In this document: piece after piece, positions 32,647 through 41,528 of the stretch
Position numbering within the stretch: the first letter of the stretch is position 1
Layout of the letters: every line of letters begins with the position of its first letter
From: Kaistella antarctica
GTDB lineage: Bacteria; Bacteroidota; Bacteroidia; Flavobacteriales; Weeksellaceae
Assembly (NCBI RefSeq): GCF_900109615.1
Contig: NZ_FOIX01000001.1
Location: 558,001 to 622,000, forward strand
Reading direction: 5' to 3'
DNA length: 64,000 nucleotides
Made by a program: the position numbers and the translations under genes
The notes under the pieces: model-generated
What the model saw: the letters and a program-made list of their open reading frames with translations, nothing else
Database searches by the model: none
Told to the model about the DNA's origin: nothing

Positions 32647-33927
32647 ATGTCTTATTTATTTACCTCTGAGTCGGTTTCCGAAGGGCACCCAGATAAAGTG
32701 GCTGATCAAATATCTGATGCTTTAATCGATAATTTCCTGGCGCATGACCCGACTTCAAAGGTGGCTTGTGAAACATTGGTGACAACAGGTCAAGTGGTTT
32801 TGGCCGGAGAAGTGAAATCTAAAGCTTACCTCGATGTACAGGATATTGCCCGACGTGTGATTAATAAAATTGGTTATACCAAAGGAGAATATATGTTCGC
32901 AGGTGATTCGTGTGGCGTTATTTCGGCAATTCACGAACAGTCTCCCGATATTAATCAAGGAGTAGATCGCGCTCATGAAGATGATGATTTCGAAACCAAA
33001 GCCAATAAGCAAGGTGCCGGAGATCAAGGAATGATGTTTGGATATGCAACCAACGAAACCGAAAACTATATGCCGCTGGCACTGGATTTAGCGCACACAA
33101 TTCTTAAAGAACTAGCAATTTTAAGAAGAGAAAACGACGCCATTAAATATCTTCGTCCAGATGCAAAATCGCAAGTGACTATTGAATATTCTGATGATCA
33201 TAAACCCGTAAGAATTGACTCGATTGTAGTTTCTACCCAACATGACGATTTCGGTAGCGAAGAAGCAATGTTGGCGAAGATCAGAAAAGACATGATTGAG
33301 ATTCTTGTTCCAAAAGTAAAAGCAAAACAGAAAAAAGAGATTCAAGATCTTTTCAACAATCAGATTAAATTCCATATTAACCCAACTGGTAAATTTGTAA
33401 TCGGTGGTCCACACGGAGACACAGGTTTGACAGGAAGAAAAATCATCGTCGATACCTACGGTGGAAAAGGCGGTCACGGTGGTGGCGCCTTCTCTGGAAA
33501 AGACCCTTCAAAAGTAGATAGAAGTGCTGCTTATGCCGTTCGTCATATGGCGAAAAACTTAGTTGCAGCAGGAGTTGCAGATGAAATTTTGGTTCAGGTG
33601 TCTTACGCGATTGGCGTTGCCGAACCTTGCGGTTTGTATATTAATACGTACGGAACTTCAAAATTAGATTTACCAGACGGAGAAGTTGCAGAACGAATCC
33701 AGAAGATTTTTGATTTAAGACCTTACGCCATTGAGCAAAACTTGAAATTAAGAAATCCTATTTATCAGGAAACTGCTTCTTACGGCCACATGGGCAGAGA
33801 AAATTACGTTGCTGATAAAACCTTTCGAGGCGCGAATGGAGTAGAGTTCACCATTAAAGATTTAGAATTCTTTACTTGGGAGAAACTCGACAAAGTAGAG
33901 GAGATTAAGAAAGAATTTAATTTGTAA
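32647..33927 (+). CDS. metK: S-adenosylmethionine synthetase (methionine adenosyltransferase)
   Basis: 426 residues. Three-domain MetK with [19 protein letters not shown] at the N-terminus (ATP/metal His and Asp), [16 protein letters not shown], and the phosphate-binding [25 protein letters not shown] loop region (read as motifs [15 protein letters not shown] then SKVDRSAAY). It makes SAM from ATP and methionine, with K+ and Mg2+. Residues 255-300 also contain [20 protein letters not shown]. Preceded by a 137-base leader with a SAM-II-like element and followed by an intrinsic terminator. Single-gene unit. Confidence 0.97.
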   Translation: MSYLFTSESVSEGHPDKVADQISDALIDNFLAHDPTSKVACETLVTTGQVVLAGEVKSKAYLDVQDIARRVINKIGYTKGEYMFAGDSCGVISAIHEQSPDINQGVDRAHEDDDFETKANKQGAGDQGMMFGYATNETENYMPLALDLAHTILKELAILRRENDAIKYLRPDAKSQVTIEYSDDHKPVRIDSIVVSTQHDDFGSEEAMLAKIRKDMIEILVPKVKAKQKKEIQDLFNNQIKFHINPTGKFVIGGPHGDTGLTGRKIIVDTYGGKGGHGGGAFSGKDPSKVDRSAAYAVRHMAKNLVAAGVADEILVQVSYAIGVAEPCGLYINTYGTSKLDLPDGEVAERIQKIFDLRPYAIEQNLKLRNPIYQETASYGHMGRENYVADKTFRGANGVEFTIKDLEFFTWEKLDKVEEIKKEFNL

Positions 33928-33935
33928 GAAATAAT

Positions 33936-33971
33936 AAAAGCTGCTTTTTCAGAAATGTTAAAGCAGTTTTT
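33936..33971 (+). terminator. Terminator of metK
   Basis: Stem AAAAGCTGCTTT / AAAGCAGTTTTT (33936-33947 and 33960-33971, one G-U pair), 12-base loop and a seven-T run on the 3' side, nine bases after the stop. Confidence 0.85.
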
Positions 33972-34001
33972 TTATCTTTAACCCCATATAAATTCATATT
34001 A

Positions 34002-34490
34002 ATGAAGAAGAAGTTTGTTTTTTCAGCGTTGTTACTTTTAATATTTTTCGGAGTATCAAAAGCACAGTTAACCGTGCATAAATTAGTTCATGTTGGGTAC
34101 GTGTACCAAAAACAAAGTTTCGCTGAGGTTGGCGGAAGATTGCTTTTTTTACAAAATGATGATGTCATTTATCGATTAGACGTCGCTGGATTAATGGGAA
34201 GTGCTAATGGGAAATTCGCTATCATGCCGAAAGTTCAGGGAGATATTTTATTTAATTTTGAAAGAAATGTAGATTTATATCACTCCATCTATTTTTTAGC
34301 GGGTGCAGAAGCAACCACTAAATATATTGCGCCCAAAGCCGGAGTTACTTTATTTGGTCTCATCGATCTAACTGGAGGTTATGCCTTCTCAATTGATAAG
34401 GAGGGAATTAATGGTAAAGAATTAAAAGGCGTTAATTTTAATTTTACCATAAACCTACCATTAGTCATGCTTCACGACTTATTAAAATGA
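34002..34490 (+). CDS. Secreted protein, probable small outer-membrane beta-barrel, unknown function
   Basis: 162 residues with a signal peptide (MKKKFVFSALLLLIFFGVSKAQ). The mature part alternates hydrophobic and polar residues with Gly/aromatic turns (LVHVGYVYQKQSFAEVGGRLLF, YHSIYFLAGAEATTKYIAPKAGVTLFGLIDLTGGYAFSI split here for length), consistent with an 8- to 10-strand barrel. I do not recognise the family. It starts 30 bases after the metK terminator and has no operon partner. Confidence 0.7.
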   Translation: MKKKFVFSALLLLIFFGVSKAQLTVHKLVHVGYVYQKQSFAEVGGRLLFLQNDDVIYRLDVAGLMGSANGKFAIMPKVQGDILFNFERNVDLYHSIYFLAGAEATTKYIAPKAGVTLFGLIDLTGGYAFSIDKEGINGKELKGVNFNFTINLPLVMLHDLLK

Positions 34491-34669
34491 TTAATTTACA
34501 TTTTTTTTGTTAAATAGTTAACAGAGTATTAACTTTTTGACTACTTTAGCCCAATCATAATAAAGCCAATTTTATAGATTATATAATTCTACTTTTTTTA
34601 ATATTTTGAAATTTACGTGTCCTAATTGAGTGAAGGCGTAAGTTCTTGAATTAATCATAGAATAGAGTT

Positions 34670-35260
34670 ATGCATACAAACACAGATAGTTGGCTGATTT
34701 CTAATTTCAAAAATGGCAACGAAAAAGCGCTCGCCATTCTGATTGAAAGACACCAGAAAGAAATTTTTACTTTTATTTTTTATAAATTAATGGACGAAAC
34801 CTTGGCAAATGATATTTTCCAGGATACGTTCATGAAAATAATTATTACGCTGAAAGAAGGGCGGTATAAAGAAGAAGGCAAATTTGTTTTGTGGGCAAAA
34901 AGAATCGCACATAACTTAGTCATTGATCATTTCCGTCTGAAGGCAAAACATAATAAAGTCTCAGAAACTTCTTATGATAACGAAGAGTTTTCCATCTTTG
35001 ATCTCATCGCCGTGCAAGAAGAAAACATTGAGGAGCAATTAGTCAGCAGACAAATCAAGGAAGATTTGATGAAGATGCTGGAGTATTTGCCAGAAAATCA
35101 ACAGGAGGTCATCAAACTTCGCTTTTTTGATGGGTTATCTTTCAAAGAAATTGCAGAACAAACCGATTCTAGCATCAACACAACCTTAGGCCGCGTGCGG
35201 TATGCGCTCATTAATTTAAGAAAAATTATGGGCGAACATCAAATTGTTTTAACGAGATAA
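34670..35260 (+). CDS. ECF-type RNA polymerase sigma factor
   Basis: 196 residues. Sigma-2 region: KALAILIERHQKEIFTFIFYKL ... DIFQDTFMKIIITL (read as two motifs), about 14-85; sigma-4 region with LPENQQEVIKLRFFDGLSFKEIAEQ and a helix-turn-helix (SINTTLGRVRYALINLRK), about 130-190. Group IV (ECF) sigma factor of the sigma-70 family. No anti-sigma gene with a FecR- or zinc-anti-sigma look is adjacent; instead a 44-residue ORF follows 41 bases on. In related genomes this family is often constitutively present, so it may be a housekeeping ECF factor. The regulon is unknown. Confidence 0.92.
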   Translation: MHTNTDSWLISNFKNGNEKALAILIERHQKEIFTFIFYKLMDETLANDIFQDTFMKIIITLKEGRYKEEGKFVLWAKRIAHNLVIDHFRLKAKHNKVSETSYDNEEFSIFDLIAVQEENIEEQLVSRQIKEDLMKMLEYLPENQQEVIKLRFFDGLSFKEIAEQTDSSINTTLGRVRYALINLRKIMGEHQIVLTR

Positions 35261-35301
35261 TAATTTGTGCAATCTTGCGTTTTTAGTAAAACTTTTCGCG
35301 T

Positions 35302-35436
35302 ATGAAAAATAATTACACTTTAAACGAAAGAGTATTGAAACCAAAGAAACAAACCATCGATTTTCTGCTCAGCTATTCTCAGAGCATTCAACTCCTAAAA
35401 TTGAATTCAAAAATCCACATTGTTTCGAAGAACTAA
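35302..35436 (+). CDS. 44-residue protein downstream of the ECF sigma factor
   Basis: ATG AAA AAT... encodes 44 residues starting MKNNYTLNERVLKPKKQ and ending IHIVSKN, strongly basic with an amphipathic middle (TIDFLLSYSQSIQLLKLNSK). It begins 41 bases after the sigma factor stop and ends 26 bases before the HAD gene, all in the same direction. Codon use resembles the neighbours, and the region is unusually ORF-like for an intergenic space. It has no family I can name; it could modulate the sigma factor, but that is only positional inference. Confidence 0.6.
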   Translation: MKNNYTLNERVLKPKKQTIDFLLSYSQSIQLLKLNSKIHIVSKN

Positions 35437-35462
35437 TCTTTATTTACTTAAATTTGTGCTGT

Positions 35463-36158
35463 ATGAAAATTCAGCACATTTTTTTTGACCTCGACAATAC
35501 GCTCTGGGATCACCGTGGCAACGCCTTCTTAACTTTAAAGGAGATTTTTAAAAGACAGGAAGTTCGCGACAAATACAATATCGACTTTGACGATTTTCAC
35601 CGGGAATATTTTACCATAAATGAAAGATTATGGGAACAAATCCGTGATGGCGAAATCGATAAAGAATACTTAAGAAAACACCGTTTTTATGATTCTTTCC
35701 TCTTTTTTGGAATTGATGATTTCGATTTGGCTCAAGCTTTTGAAAGCAATTTTCTTGATGAAATCCTTAACTACAATGATTTGGTTGAAGGCGCCTTTGA
35801 AGTCTTAGAATATCTGCATGATAAAGGCTATACGCTTCACATTCTTTCTAATGGTTTCGAAGAAGTCACCCACAAAAAATGTGAATTGTCTGGAATTAAA
35901 AATTATTTTCAAACCATTACCAGCGCTGATGAAATTAATGTTCGAAAACCAAAACCAGAGATTTACGACTACGCCTTAAAAAAAGCCAACGCTTTACCCG
36001 AAGAATCGATCATGATTGGTGACGATTGGATTGCCGATGTAGAAGGCGGGAAATCTTTTGGCTTAAAGGTTATTTACTTTGATGTCTTTGACGATAAGTT
36101 CGAAGCAGAAGACGTACAGGTGATCAAAAAACTGGCTGAACTAAAAGAGCTTTTATAA
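35463..36158 (+). CDS. YjjG-family HAD nucleotidase
   Basis: 231 residues from ATG 35463 (MKIQHIFFDLDNTLWDH); the frame opens at a TTG nine bases earlier that overlaps little of use. HAD motifs: DLDNT (motif I, Asp9 and Asp11), ILSNGFEE (motif II), a Lys in NVRKPKPEIY (motif III) and IGDDWIADVEGG (motif IV). The cap and length match YjjG, a 5'-nucleotidase that removes non-canonical pyrimidine nucleotides. A TAAATTTG -7 match lies at 35449-35456. Converges with trpS over a bidirectional terminator. Confidence 0.92.
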   Translation: MKIQHIFFDLDNTLWDHRGNAFLTLKEIFKRQEVRDKYNIDFDDFHREYFTINERLWEQIRDGEIDKEYLRKHRFYDSFLFFGIDDFDLAQAFESNFLDEILNYNDLVEGAFEVLEYLHDKGYTLHILSNGFEEVTHKKCELSGIKNYFQTITSADEINVRKPKPEIYDYALKKANALPEESIMIGDDWIADVEGGKSFGLKVIYFDVFDDKFEAEDVQVIKKLAELKELL

Positions 36159-36194
36159 AACAAAACCCTTCTCATTATGAAAAGGGTTTTGTTT
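36158..36194. terminator. Bidirectional terminator between yjjG-like gene and trpS
   Basis: Perfect 13-bp stem AAACAAAACCCTT / AAGGGTTTTGTTT (36158-36170 and 36182-36194) with an 11-base loop. The A-run and T-run make it usable in both directions. It begins inside the last codon of the HAD gene. Confidence 0.9.
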
Positions 36195-36207
36195 ATTTTA
36201 AAGGTTT

Positions 36208-37176
36208 TTAAACTCCCAAACTTGCTCTTACACGTGCTAAAGTTTCCAGGGCAATGACTTTGGTTTTTGCCGCGCCAGCCTGTAATTTTTCTTCCAATTC
36301 CGGTAAGTTGTTCATATAATAATTATAGAGTTCTCTTTCTTTTTCAAATCTCGTTAGAATTAAATTCAGCAATTCGGTTTTTGCATGACCATATCCAAAA
36401 TTTCCAGCCAGATATTTTTGTCTTAGAGTTTCTGTTTGTTCTGGTGTTGCGATCAACTCGTACAAGCCAAAGATTTTGTCAGTTGCAGGATCTTTCGGCT
36501 CTTCCAGCGATTTAGAATCCGTTTCAATGCCCATTACTTGTTTTTTCAATTCTTTTTCAGGCAAGAAAATATTGATAATGTTTCCTCTTGATTTCGACAT
36601 TTTATGGCCGTCCGTGCCCGGAACATATTTAGTATCTTCCTGTAATTCTGCTTGTGGCAAAACGAAAACTTCGCCCATTTGATGATTGAATCTCGCACCC
36701 ATGTCGCGCGCCATCTCTAAATGTTGCAACTGATCTTTTCCGACTGGAACAACTTCCGCATCGTATAATAAAATATCAGCAGCCATCAAAACCGGATACG
36801 TAAATAACCCAGCATTAACATCGTCTAAACGATCGGCTTTATCTTTAAAGGAATGCGCCAAAGTTAACCTTTGATATGGAAAAAAGCAGGACAGATACCA
36901 TGACAGTTCACACACTTCGGGAATATCACTTTGCCTGTAAAAAAAAGTTTTGTCGGTGTCTAAACCACAAGCTAGCCAGGCCGCGGCGATTTCATAGGAG
37001 TTTTGTTTAAATTCTGCGGCATCTTTAATTTGTGTTAAAGCATGTAAATTTGCAATAAACAAAAAAGATTCGTTTTCGGGTTTTTTAGATAATTCGATGG
37101 CGGGAATAATCGCTCCGAGCAAATTTCCGAGATGAGGTGTTCCCGTGGCTTGTATTCCTGTAAGTATTCTAGACAT
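36208..37176 (-). CDS. trpS: Tryptophan--tRNA ligase
   Basis: 322 residues, standard bacterial length. Class I signature TGTPHLGNLLGA (HIGH-equivalent, residues 11-22), the GIETDSKS region, and HKMSKSRGN (KMSKS loop, about 192-200). It charges tRNA-Trp. Acceptor and dimerisation features such as the AMARDMGARFNHQMGEVF stretch are as expected. It has its own full promoter (37200-37231) and ends at a bidirectional terminator. Confidence 0.97.
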   Translation of the reverse strand: MSRILTGIQATGTPHLGNLLGAIIPAIELSKKPENESFLFIANLHALTQIKDAAEFKQNSYEIAAAWLACGLDTDKTFFYRQSDIPEVCELSWYLSCFFPYQRLTLAHSFKDKADRLDDVNAGLFTYPVLMAADILLYDAEVVPVGKDQLQHLEMARDMGARFNHQMGEVFVLPQAELQEDTKYVPGTDGHKMSKSRGNIINIFLPEKELKKQVMGIETDSKSLEEPKDPATDKIFGLYELIATPEQTETLRQKYLAGNFGYGHAKTELLNLILTRFEKERELYNYYMNNLPELEEKLQAGAAKTKVIALETLARVRASLGV

Positions 37177-37199
37177 GCGTTTTGTAGTAATTTTAAGAG

Positions 37200-37231
37200 C
37201 AAAAATACGAAACTAAAATGCTTTTAACAAA
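37200..37231 (-). promoter_or_regulatory. trpS promoter
   Basis: On the minus strand: TTTG (37231-37228), 20-base spacer, TATTTTTG (37207-37200), ATG 24 bases downstream at 37176. A full -33/-7 match. Confidence 0.65.
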
Positions 37232-37240
37232 CCAATTCTT

Positions 37241-38386
37241 TTAGCTGGAAGGCAGCTCTTTTGATTTCGTGAGCGTTTCGATTAAATTCCTTTGGCGCCG
37301 GTTCTTTTTTATTTGTTTAATGACGTGTATCATTAAAAATACTATTAAACCTAAAGCGCAAACAACCGCGATTACATTGTAGATTCTAAACCTTTTCGCC
37401 ACTTCAACATTAATTTTTTGTTGCTCTACATTCTGTGTATTCAAGTATCTGTTCAAGGATTTTAATTCATTTTGTTCTAAAGTTTTCTGAACTTCTAAAT
37501 ACTTGGTGTTGTAATTTTGAAATTTCTGAAAATCATTAATCGCTAAATTATTATTGGCCAGAAGCTTGTAAATTCCTTCATTTAAAACCAAATCGCCACT
37601 CGGTTCGGCCAGCACTTCCGCCTGGTAAAGAACTTTCAGCGACTGATCGTACTGATGCGTTAGAAAAAAACTTTCACCCAAACCTTTCAAAGCGTAGGCT
37701 TCTAAACTACTAGCTCTGTAAATTTTAGCATATTTTTCAGCTTCTTTAAAATAAAAAGTCGCTTGTCGATATTGCGACAAGTCAATAAAACAATTTCCGA
37801 TATTATAATGAATGATACTTAAATTGGCAGAAGTCTTTTTATCTAAAGGAAGTTCATGGAAGTTTTTTGCCGCTAGTTTAAATTTTTCCAGCGCCAAATC
37901 TGGATTCGATTGATTTCGATAAATCATGCCGCGAACGGCATTGATAAAGCCACTATTGAAAAGCCGGTCTTTGTCATTCGCAGGTAATTTTTCGGTCATC
38001 TCTTGCGACTGATCTAAACTAGCGAGCGCTTTGTCGTACAATTCCATTTGCTGATATTGTACGGCCACGGAAAATAAAATTTTGATCTTTGTTGTGGGCA
38101 AGGCATCCGTATTGATGATGTCGGTCGCCTTCAAAATATAAAAAAGAGAGCTGTCAGTATTTCTTTTTACAATGTAAGCGTTGGAAATTAACATGTATAG
38201 ATGAGCGACTTCGTCCACTTTTTTTTCTTGCGTAAGAAGTTTCAGCGCGATTTTTATGGTTTCATCTGGCTGGTCGTAGATGATTGATTTTGCCCTACTT
38301 TTACTAGAATCGGTGGAAGTTTGCCCATTCAAGCTGAGGGTTAGGAGCAAAAAAAGCAGGTGGTAAAATTTAAATCGAAACATCAT
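37241..38386 (-). CDS. TPR-repeat membrane protein without output domain
   Basis: 381 residues: signal peptide (MMFRFKFYHLLFLLLTLSLNGQ), about six TPR-like helical repeats in the periplasmic part (for example YNIGNCFIDLSQYRQATFYFKEAEKYA and LKGLGESFFLTHQYDQSLKVLYQAE), a single membrane helix (about 335-356) and a short basic cytosolic tail (KQIKKNRRQRNLIETLTKSKELPSS). The ATG overlaps the stop of the neighbouring AraC-type gene (ATGA, 4 bases), so both are made together. Its layout equals the N-terminal two-thirds of that neighbour without the HTH, suggesting a paralogous sensory partner. Function not known. Confidence 0.82.
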   Translation of the reverse strand: MMFRFKFYHLLFLLLTLSLNGQTSTDSSKSRAKSIIYDQPDETIKIALKLLTQEKKVDEVAHLYMLISNAYIVKRNTDSSLFYILKATDIINTDALPTTKIKILFSVAVQYQQMELYDKALASLDQSQEMTEKLPANDKDRLFNSGFINAVRGMIYRNQSNPDLALEKFKLAAKNFHELPLDKKTSANLSIIHYNIGNCFIDLSQYRQATFYFKEAEKYAKIYRASSLEAYALKGLGESFFLTHQYDQSLKVLYQAEVLAEPSGDLVLNEGIYKLLANNNLAINDFQKFQNYNTKYLEVQKTLEQNELKSLNRYLNTQNVEQQKINVEVAKRFRIYNVIAVVCALGLIVFLMIHVIKQIKKNRRQRNLIETLTKSKELPSS

Positions 38387-39903
38387 GTTTGTTGTCTTAA
38401 AGTCTGCATATACTCATTCGGAGACATGCCAGTGACGGATTTAAAAATATTGGTGAACGCGCTATGAGAAGTAAAACCACCGATTTCTGCGATGTAACTG
38501 ATCTTGTATTGCAAATAGCTTCGATCTGTTAATAATAAGTGAATCACGTATTTGATTCGCAATTCGTTGATGTAGGTGCTAAAGTTTTTGTGTTTGTACT
38601 TATTAATAATCTCCGACAGATATTTTGTATTCGTGTCCAGTGTCACAGCTAAGGTTGCCAGGGACATATTATTGTCGAGATATTTTTTCGATTCCTCAAA
38701 TTCTTCTAAACCTTTCAAAATTTCCTCTTCCGTTTCTTTCGGAATAAAAAGTGGCTTTTTAAATATTTCTTTTGTCTTTACTTCTTCTATTTGCAGTTGG
38801 TTTTGTTTAAAATTAAGGGTTCTGAACAATCGAATTCGCTTTAGCAAAGATTTACTCTTATGAACTTCACGACTCAAAATGTAGAAGAGTACTGACACAA
38901 CCAAAAGCGAAATGCCCAGAATATAAAATAGCTGCTCTTGCTTTTTCTGCAGAATTAATTTATTATTTTCCTCACTTAAATCGGTGCTTAGTTGAATAAG
39001 TTCGCGTCGTGCTGTCTTTTTATTTTCTTCTAATAACTTGGCGGTTTCGGTAAACTTGCCTTTGTATAATTCAAACTCCTCATTTTTATTGATGACCAAA
39101 TAGTTCTTGGCTAAATCCTCGTAGATCTGTCCTTTCAAAGGAATGTAGGTGGTTTTTTCAATCGCTTGAAGGGAGTTTTGTAAACACTCAATCGCCTGAT
39201 CATATTTTTGTTCTTCAAAAAATATTTGTCCGCGAAACTGCTGTGTCAATGCTAATAAATATTTAGCTCGCGGAATTGATTGTAAATCTTGCAGGAGCTG
39301 GTCAGCAATCTTTCGGGCTTCCGCTAGATTTCCTTTTTCTAAGGAAATGCGTGCCCTGATAAATTCATTTTCCTTAGAAATAATGATTAAAGAATTTTGA
39401 TTTTGAGCTGCCAATTTTGAGCTTCTCGACAGGCTCTTTTTTGCGCCATCCAAGTTTTTAAGCGCCACCTGATTTTGGCTTTCCAGTTGAAAAAACTGAG
39501 CCGCTATCTTGTTAGGCTTAAAGTTGTTTTTTTCTAATGACAAAAAGGGTTCTGTTATTTGTGCGGTTTGCTCGTAAAGATTTAAGTAGTAGAATTCTCG
39601 CGCAATAATCAAGCGAACCAATAATTCTGAATTGGTGCTTTTTATACTGGATTTTTCAAAACCGATTCGTACCGACTCCAAATAATCGCCTTTTAGTAGA
39701 AAAGCCTGCGATAAAATATCTTTAATGACCAAATCATTTCGATCATTCCTGATTTCCTTGGCGGCGTGAATGGCGACTTCCGGATTTTCATACAGTTTAA
39801 GAAAACTATTTTCAATACGCATCTCGAAATCCGAGCGACTTTGAGCTGAAAGATAACTCAAGCCCAAAAAAATCATTACAACTGTTTGTATGAAATTACG
39901 CAT
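38383..39903 (-). CDS. TPR-membrane-AraC HTH transcription regulator
   Basis: 506 residues: signal-like N-terminus, periplasmic TPR repeats (about 30-310, for example ARKIADQLLQDLQSIPRAKYLLAL), one membrane helix (about 323-341), a basic linker and a C-terminal AraC-type double HTH (about 405-505) with NTKYLSEIINKYKHKNFSTYI and KISYIAEIGGFTSHSAFTNIFKSVTGMSPNEY. The design is a membrane-bound one-component regulator: periplasmic sensing and cytosolic DNA binding, common in Chryseobacterium and relatives. A TATTTTTG -7 match at 39908-39915 lies only five bases before the ATG, so the transcript may be leaderless. Confidence 0.88.
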   Translation of the reverse strand: MRNFIQTVVMIFLGLSYLSAQSRSDFEMRIENSFLKLYENPEVAIHAAKEIRNDRNDLVIKDILSQAFLLKGDYLESVRIGFEKSSIKSTNSELLVRLIIAREFYYLNLYEQTAQITEPFLSLEKNNFKPNKIAAQFFQLESQNQVALKNLDGAKKSLSRSSKLAAQNQNSLIIISKENEFIRARISLEKGNLAEARKIADQLLQDLQSIPRAKYLLALTQQFRGQIFFEEQKYDQAIECLQNSLQAIEKTTYIPLKGQIYEDLAKNYLVINKNEEFELYKGKFTETAKLLEENKKTARRELIQLSTDLSEENNKLILQKKQEQLFYILGISLLVVSVLFYILSREVHKSKSLLKRIRLFRTLNFKQNQLQIEEVKTKEIFKKPLFIPKETEEEILKGLEEFEESKKYLDNNMSLATLAVTLDTNTKYLSEIINKYKHKNFSTYINELRIKYVIHLLLTDRSYLQYKISYIAEIGGFTSHSAFTNIFKSVTGMSPNEYMQTLRQQT

Positions 39904-39907
39904 GCCA

Positions 39908-39915
39908 CAAAAATA
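39908..39915 (-). promoter_or_regulatory. -7 element of the TPR/AraC gene pair
   Basis: TATTTTTG on the minus strand, five bases upstream of the ATG at 39903; implies an almost leaderless mRNA. The rest of the 275-base gap up to 40178 shows only a TAGATTTG match (40145-40152) for the rightward gene. Confidence 0.45.
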
Positions 39916-40144
39916 CTCAATTTGTAGTTTTAAATCTAAGATTAATTAGGGTTAATTGTATCAATTTCGGAGAAGATTCTTTTATTTGTTTTTAATATTC
40001 TATTTGAAAAAAGCTTCCTTTAATTAAAATTTAAGCCAAGTACGGAAATTTTAGAGCGCTGATTTTAAGTTGCTTATGTTTTAAATATTTTCGAATTTCG
40101 TGAAATCTGCAAGACAAATGAACGAAGTAAGTCTCTTTTTAATT

Positions 40145-40152
40145 TAGATTTG
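40145..40152 (+). promoter_or_regulatory. -7 element of the HAF-repeat T9SS gene
   Basis: TAGATTTG fits TAnnTTTG, 26 bases before the ATG at 40179. No -33 TTG at the right distance. Confidence 0.4.
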
Positions 40153-40178
40153 ATTGAATTTAAAAATATAAAGTTATT

Positions 40179-41456
40179 ATGAAAATTTTTTACTCAGCAG
40201 CACTCTTTTTTGTAGGGCTGAACCTTTCTCAAGCGCAAGTTTTCGATTCCGGCAGTTTCGCCCAAATGACAGATGTTTCTAATAACGGCGTGGCCGTAGG
40301 AAACGTAATGAATGCGTACCATGTGAAATGGACGGAAGCTGGCGGTGATGTCAATATTGGTGAATTAACCAGTGGCGATTTTATTTCTGGTTTTACCAAT
40401 GTCTCTACAGATGGCAGATATATTTCTGGAACCATGACCAATCCGGATACCAATTTTGATGAAATGGCAAGATTCGATACCGAAACAGGCGTCTGGACTT
40501 TCCTGGGTGGACTTGGGGCAATATCAGAATTAACCTTGAGTTCTTCTTGGGGAATGTCGAGTGACGGAACTGCTATAGTAGGTTTAGGATTTATTAATGC
40601 AGCTGAAGGTCACGGTATTAAATGGACGCAAGATACAGGCTTGGTCGATTTAGGAAGTACTGTACCAGAAAGAAGTTCTCGTGCAAACTCCATTAATGAC
40701 GATGGAACAATCGTCGTTGGTTGGCAAGATACTGACTATGGAGACCGCGAAGGAATTTATTGGAAAAACGGAGAACAGTTTGCTTTAAAAGATGGCGATG
40801 GAAATCCGACAGGCGAAGCCATTGGTGTAACCGGAGATGGCAAAACAATCATTGGCTTTACCCTTGATAATCCTTTTATCTGGAATGAAGTGGAGGGCTA
40901 TACGGAAATTACCCATCCAGATCCTAATTTCAGTGGAGGCGCAGCTTCAATTACTGACGATGGGAAAACCGTGGTTGGTTATTTTAGACCTTGGAACGGA
41001 CAAGCTGTAATGGGTGAAGGTTTCATCTACACCAAAGAGACAGGCAGAGTAAATCTTAACGATTACGTTGCCAGTTTAGGTTACGATAATTTAGGAATTA
41101 CGTTCGCTTTGCCATTGGGTATTTCTCCGAACGGAAAGTATATCACAGGAATCGGCAGAACAGATGATGATTTGAGAGGTTTTGTAATTAAACTTCCAGC
41201 TGGTCTTGCGACAGACAATGTGCAGAATGCCAATAAAATAAGTGTTTATCCAAATCCAGTTCTGGATATCTTATATTTCAAAAATGCTGATAAAGTTAGC
41301 AGTGTTGAAGTTTACAATATGGTTGGACAAAAAGTCCTGGCTACCACTGCAGTCTCGAAAGACGGTTTGAATGTTTCTAAATTAGCAAAAGGTGCTTATG
41401 TCATTAAAGTGAAAGCTGGCGACAAAACCGAAAGTTTAAAATTGATCAAGAAATAA
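40179..41456 (+). CDS. T9SS-exported beta-propeller-like protein with HAF repeats
   Basis: 425 residues: signal peptide (MKIFYSAALFFVGLNLSQAQ), then five to six repeats of about 45-50 residues of the 'extracellular repeat, HAF family' type, each with a Dxx(G)xxxVG(Y/W/F) turn, for example DVSNNGVAVGN, VSTDGRYISG, MSSDGTAIVG, INDDGTIVVG, VTGDGKTIIG and ITDDGKTVVG. The C-terminus is a T9SS type A sorting domain (KISVYPNPVLDILYF ... VEVYNMVGQKVL ... LAKGAYVIKVKAGDKTESLKLIKK). A secreted or surface protein whose ligand is unknown. Ends at a strong bidirectional terminator. Confidence 0.88.
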   Translation: MKIFYSAALFFVGLNLSQAQVFDSGSFAQMTDVSNNGVAVGNVMNAYHVKWTEAGGDVNIGELTSGDFISGFTNVSTDGRYISGTMTNPDTNFDEMARFDTETGVWTFLGGLGAISELTLSSSWGMSSDGTAIVGLGFINAAEGHGIKWTQDTGLVDLGSTVPERSSRANSINDDGTIVVGWQDTDYGDREGIYWKNGEQFALKDGDGNPTGEAIGVTGDGKTIIGFTLDNPFIWNEVEGYTEITHPDPNFSGGAASITDDGKTVVGYFRPWNGQAVMGEGFIYTKETGRVNLNDYVASLGYDNLGITFALPLGISPNGKYITGIGRTDDDLRGFVIKLPAGLATDNVQNANKISVYPNPVLDILYFKNADKVSSVEVYNMVGQKVLATTAVSKDGLNVSKLAKGAYVIKVKAGDKTESLKLIKK

Positions 41457-41485
41457 AATTAATTTCATTCTTAACTTATTTAAGC

Positions 41486-41511
41486 GAACCGTCACCTCAA
41501 AGTGACGGTTC
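41486..41511. terminator. Bidirectional terminator
   Basis: Perfect 10-bp stem GAACCGTCAC / GTGACGGTTC (41486-41495 and 41502-41511), six-base loop, TTTT on the right. It separates the rightward T9SS gene from the leftward sanA-like gene. Confidence 0.88.
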
Positions 41512-41528
41512 TTTTCATTTTAAATCAG

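Noticed and set aside
34491-34669. Possible RNA gene in the AT-rich gap before the sigma factor gene
   Set aside because: No tRNA-like cloverleaf or strong stem is visible; only AT-rich, unstructured sequence.
40179-41456. CRISPR-like or DNA repeat array
   Set aside because: The repetition is in the protein (HAF repeats); the DNA copies are diverged and in frame.
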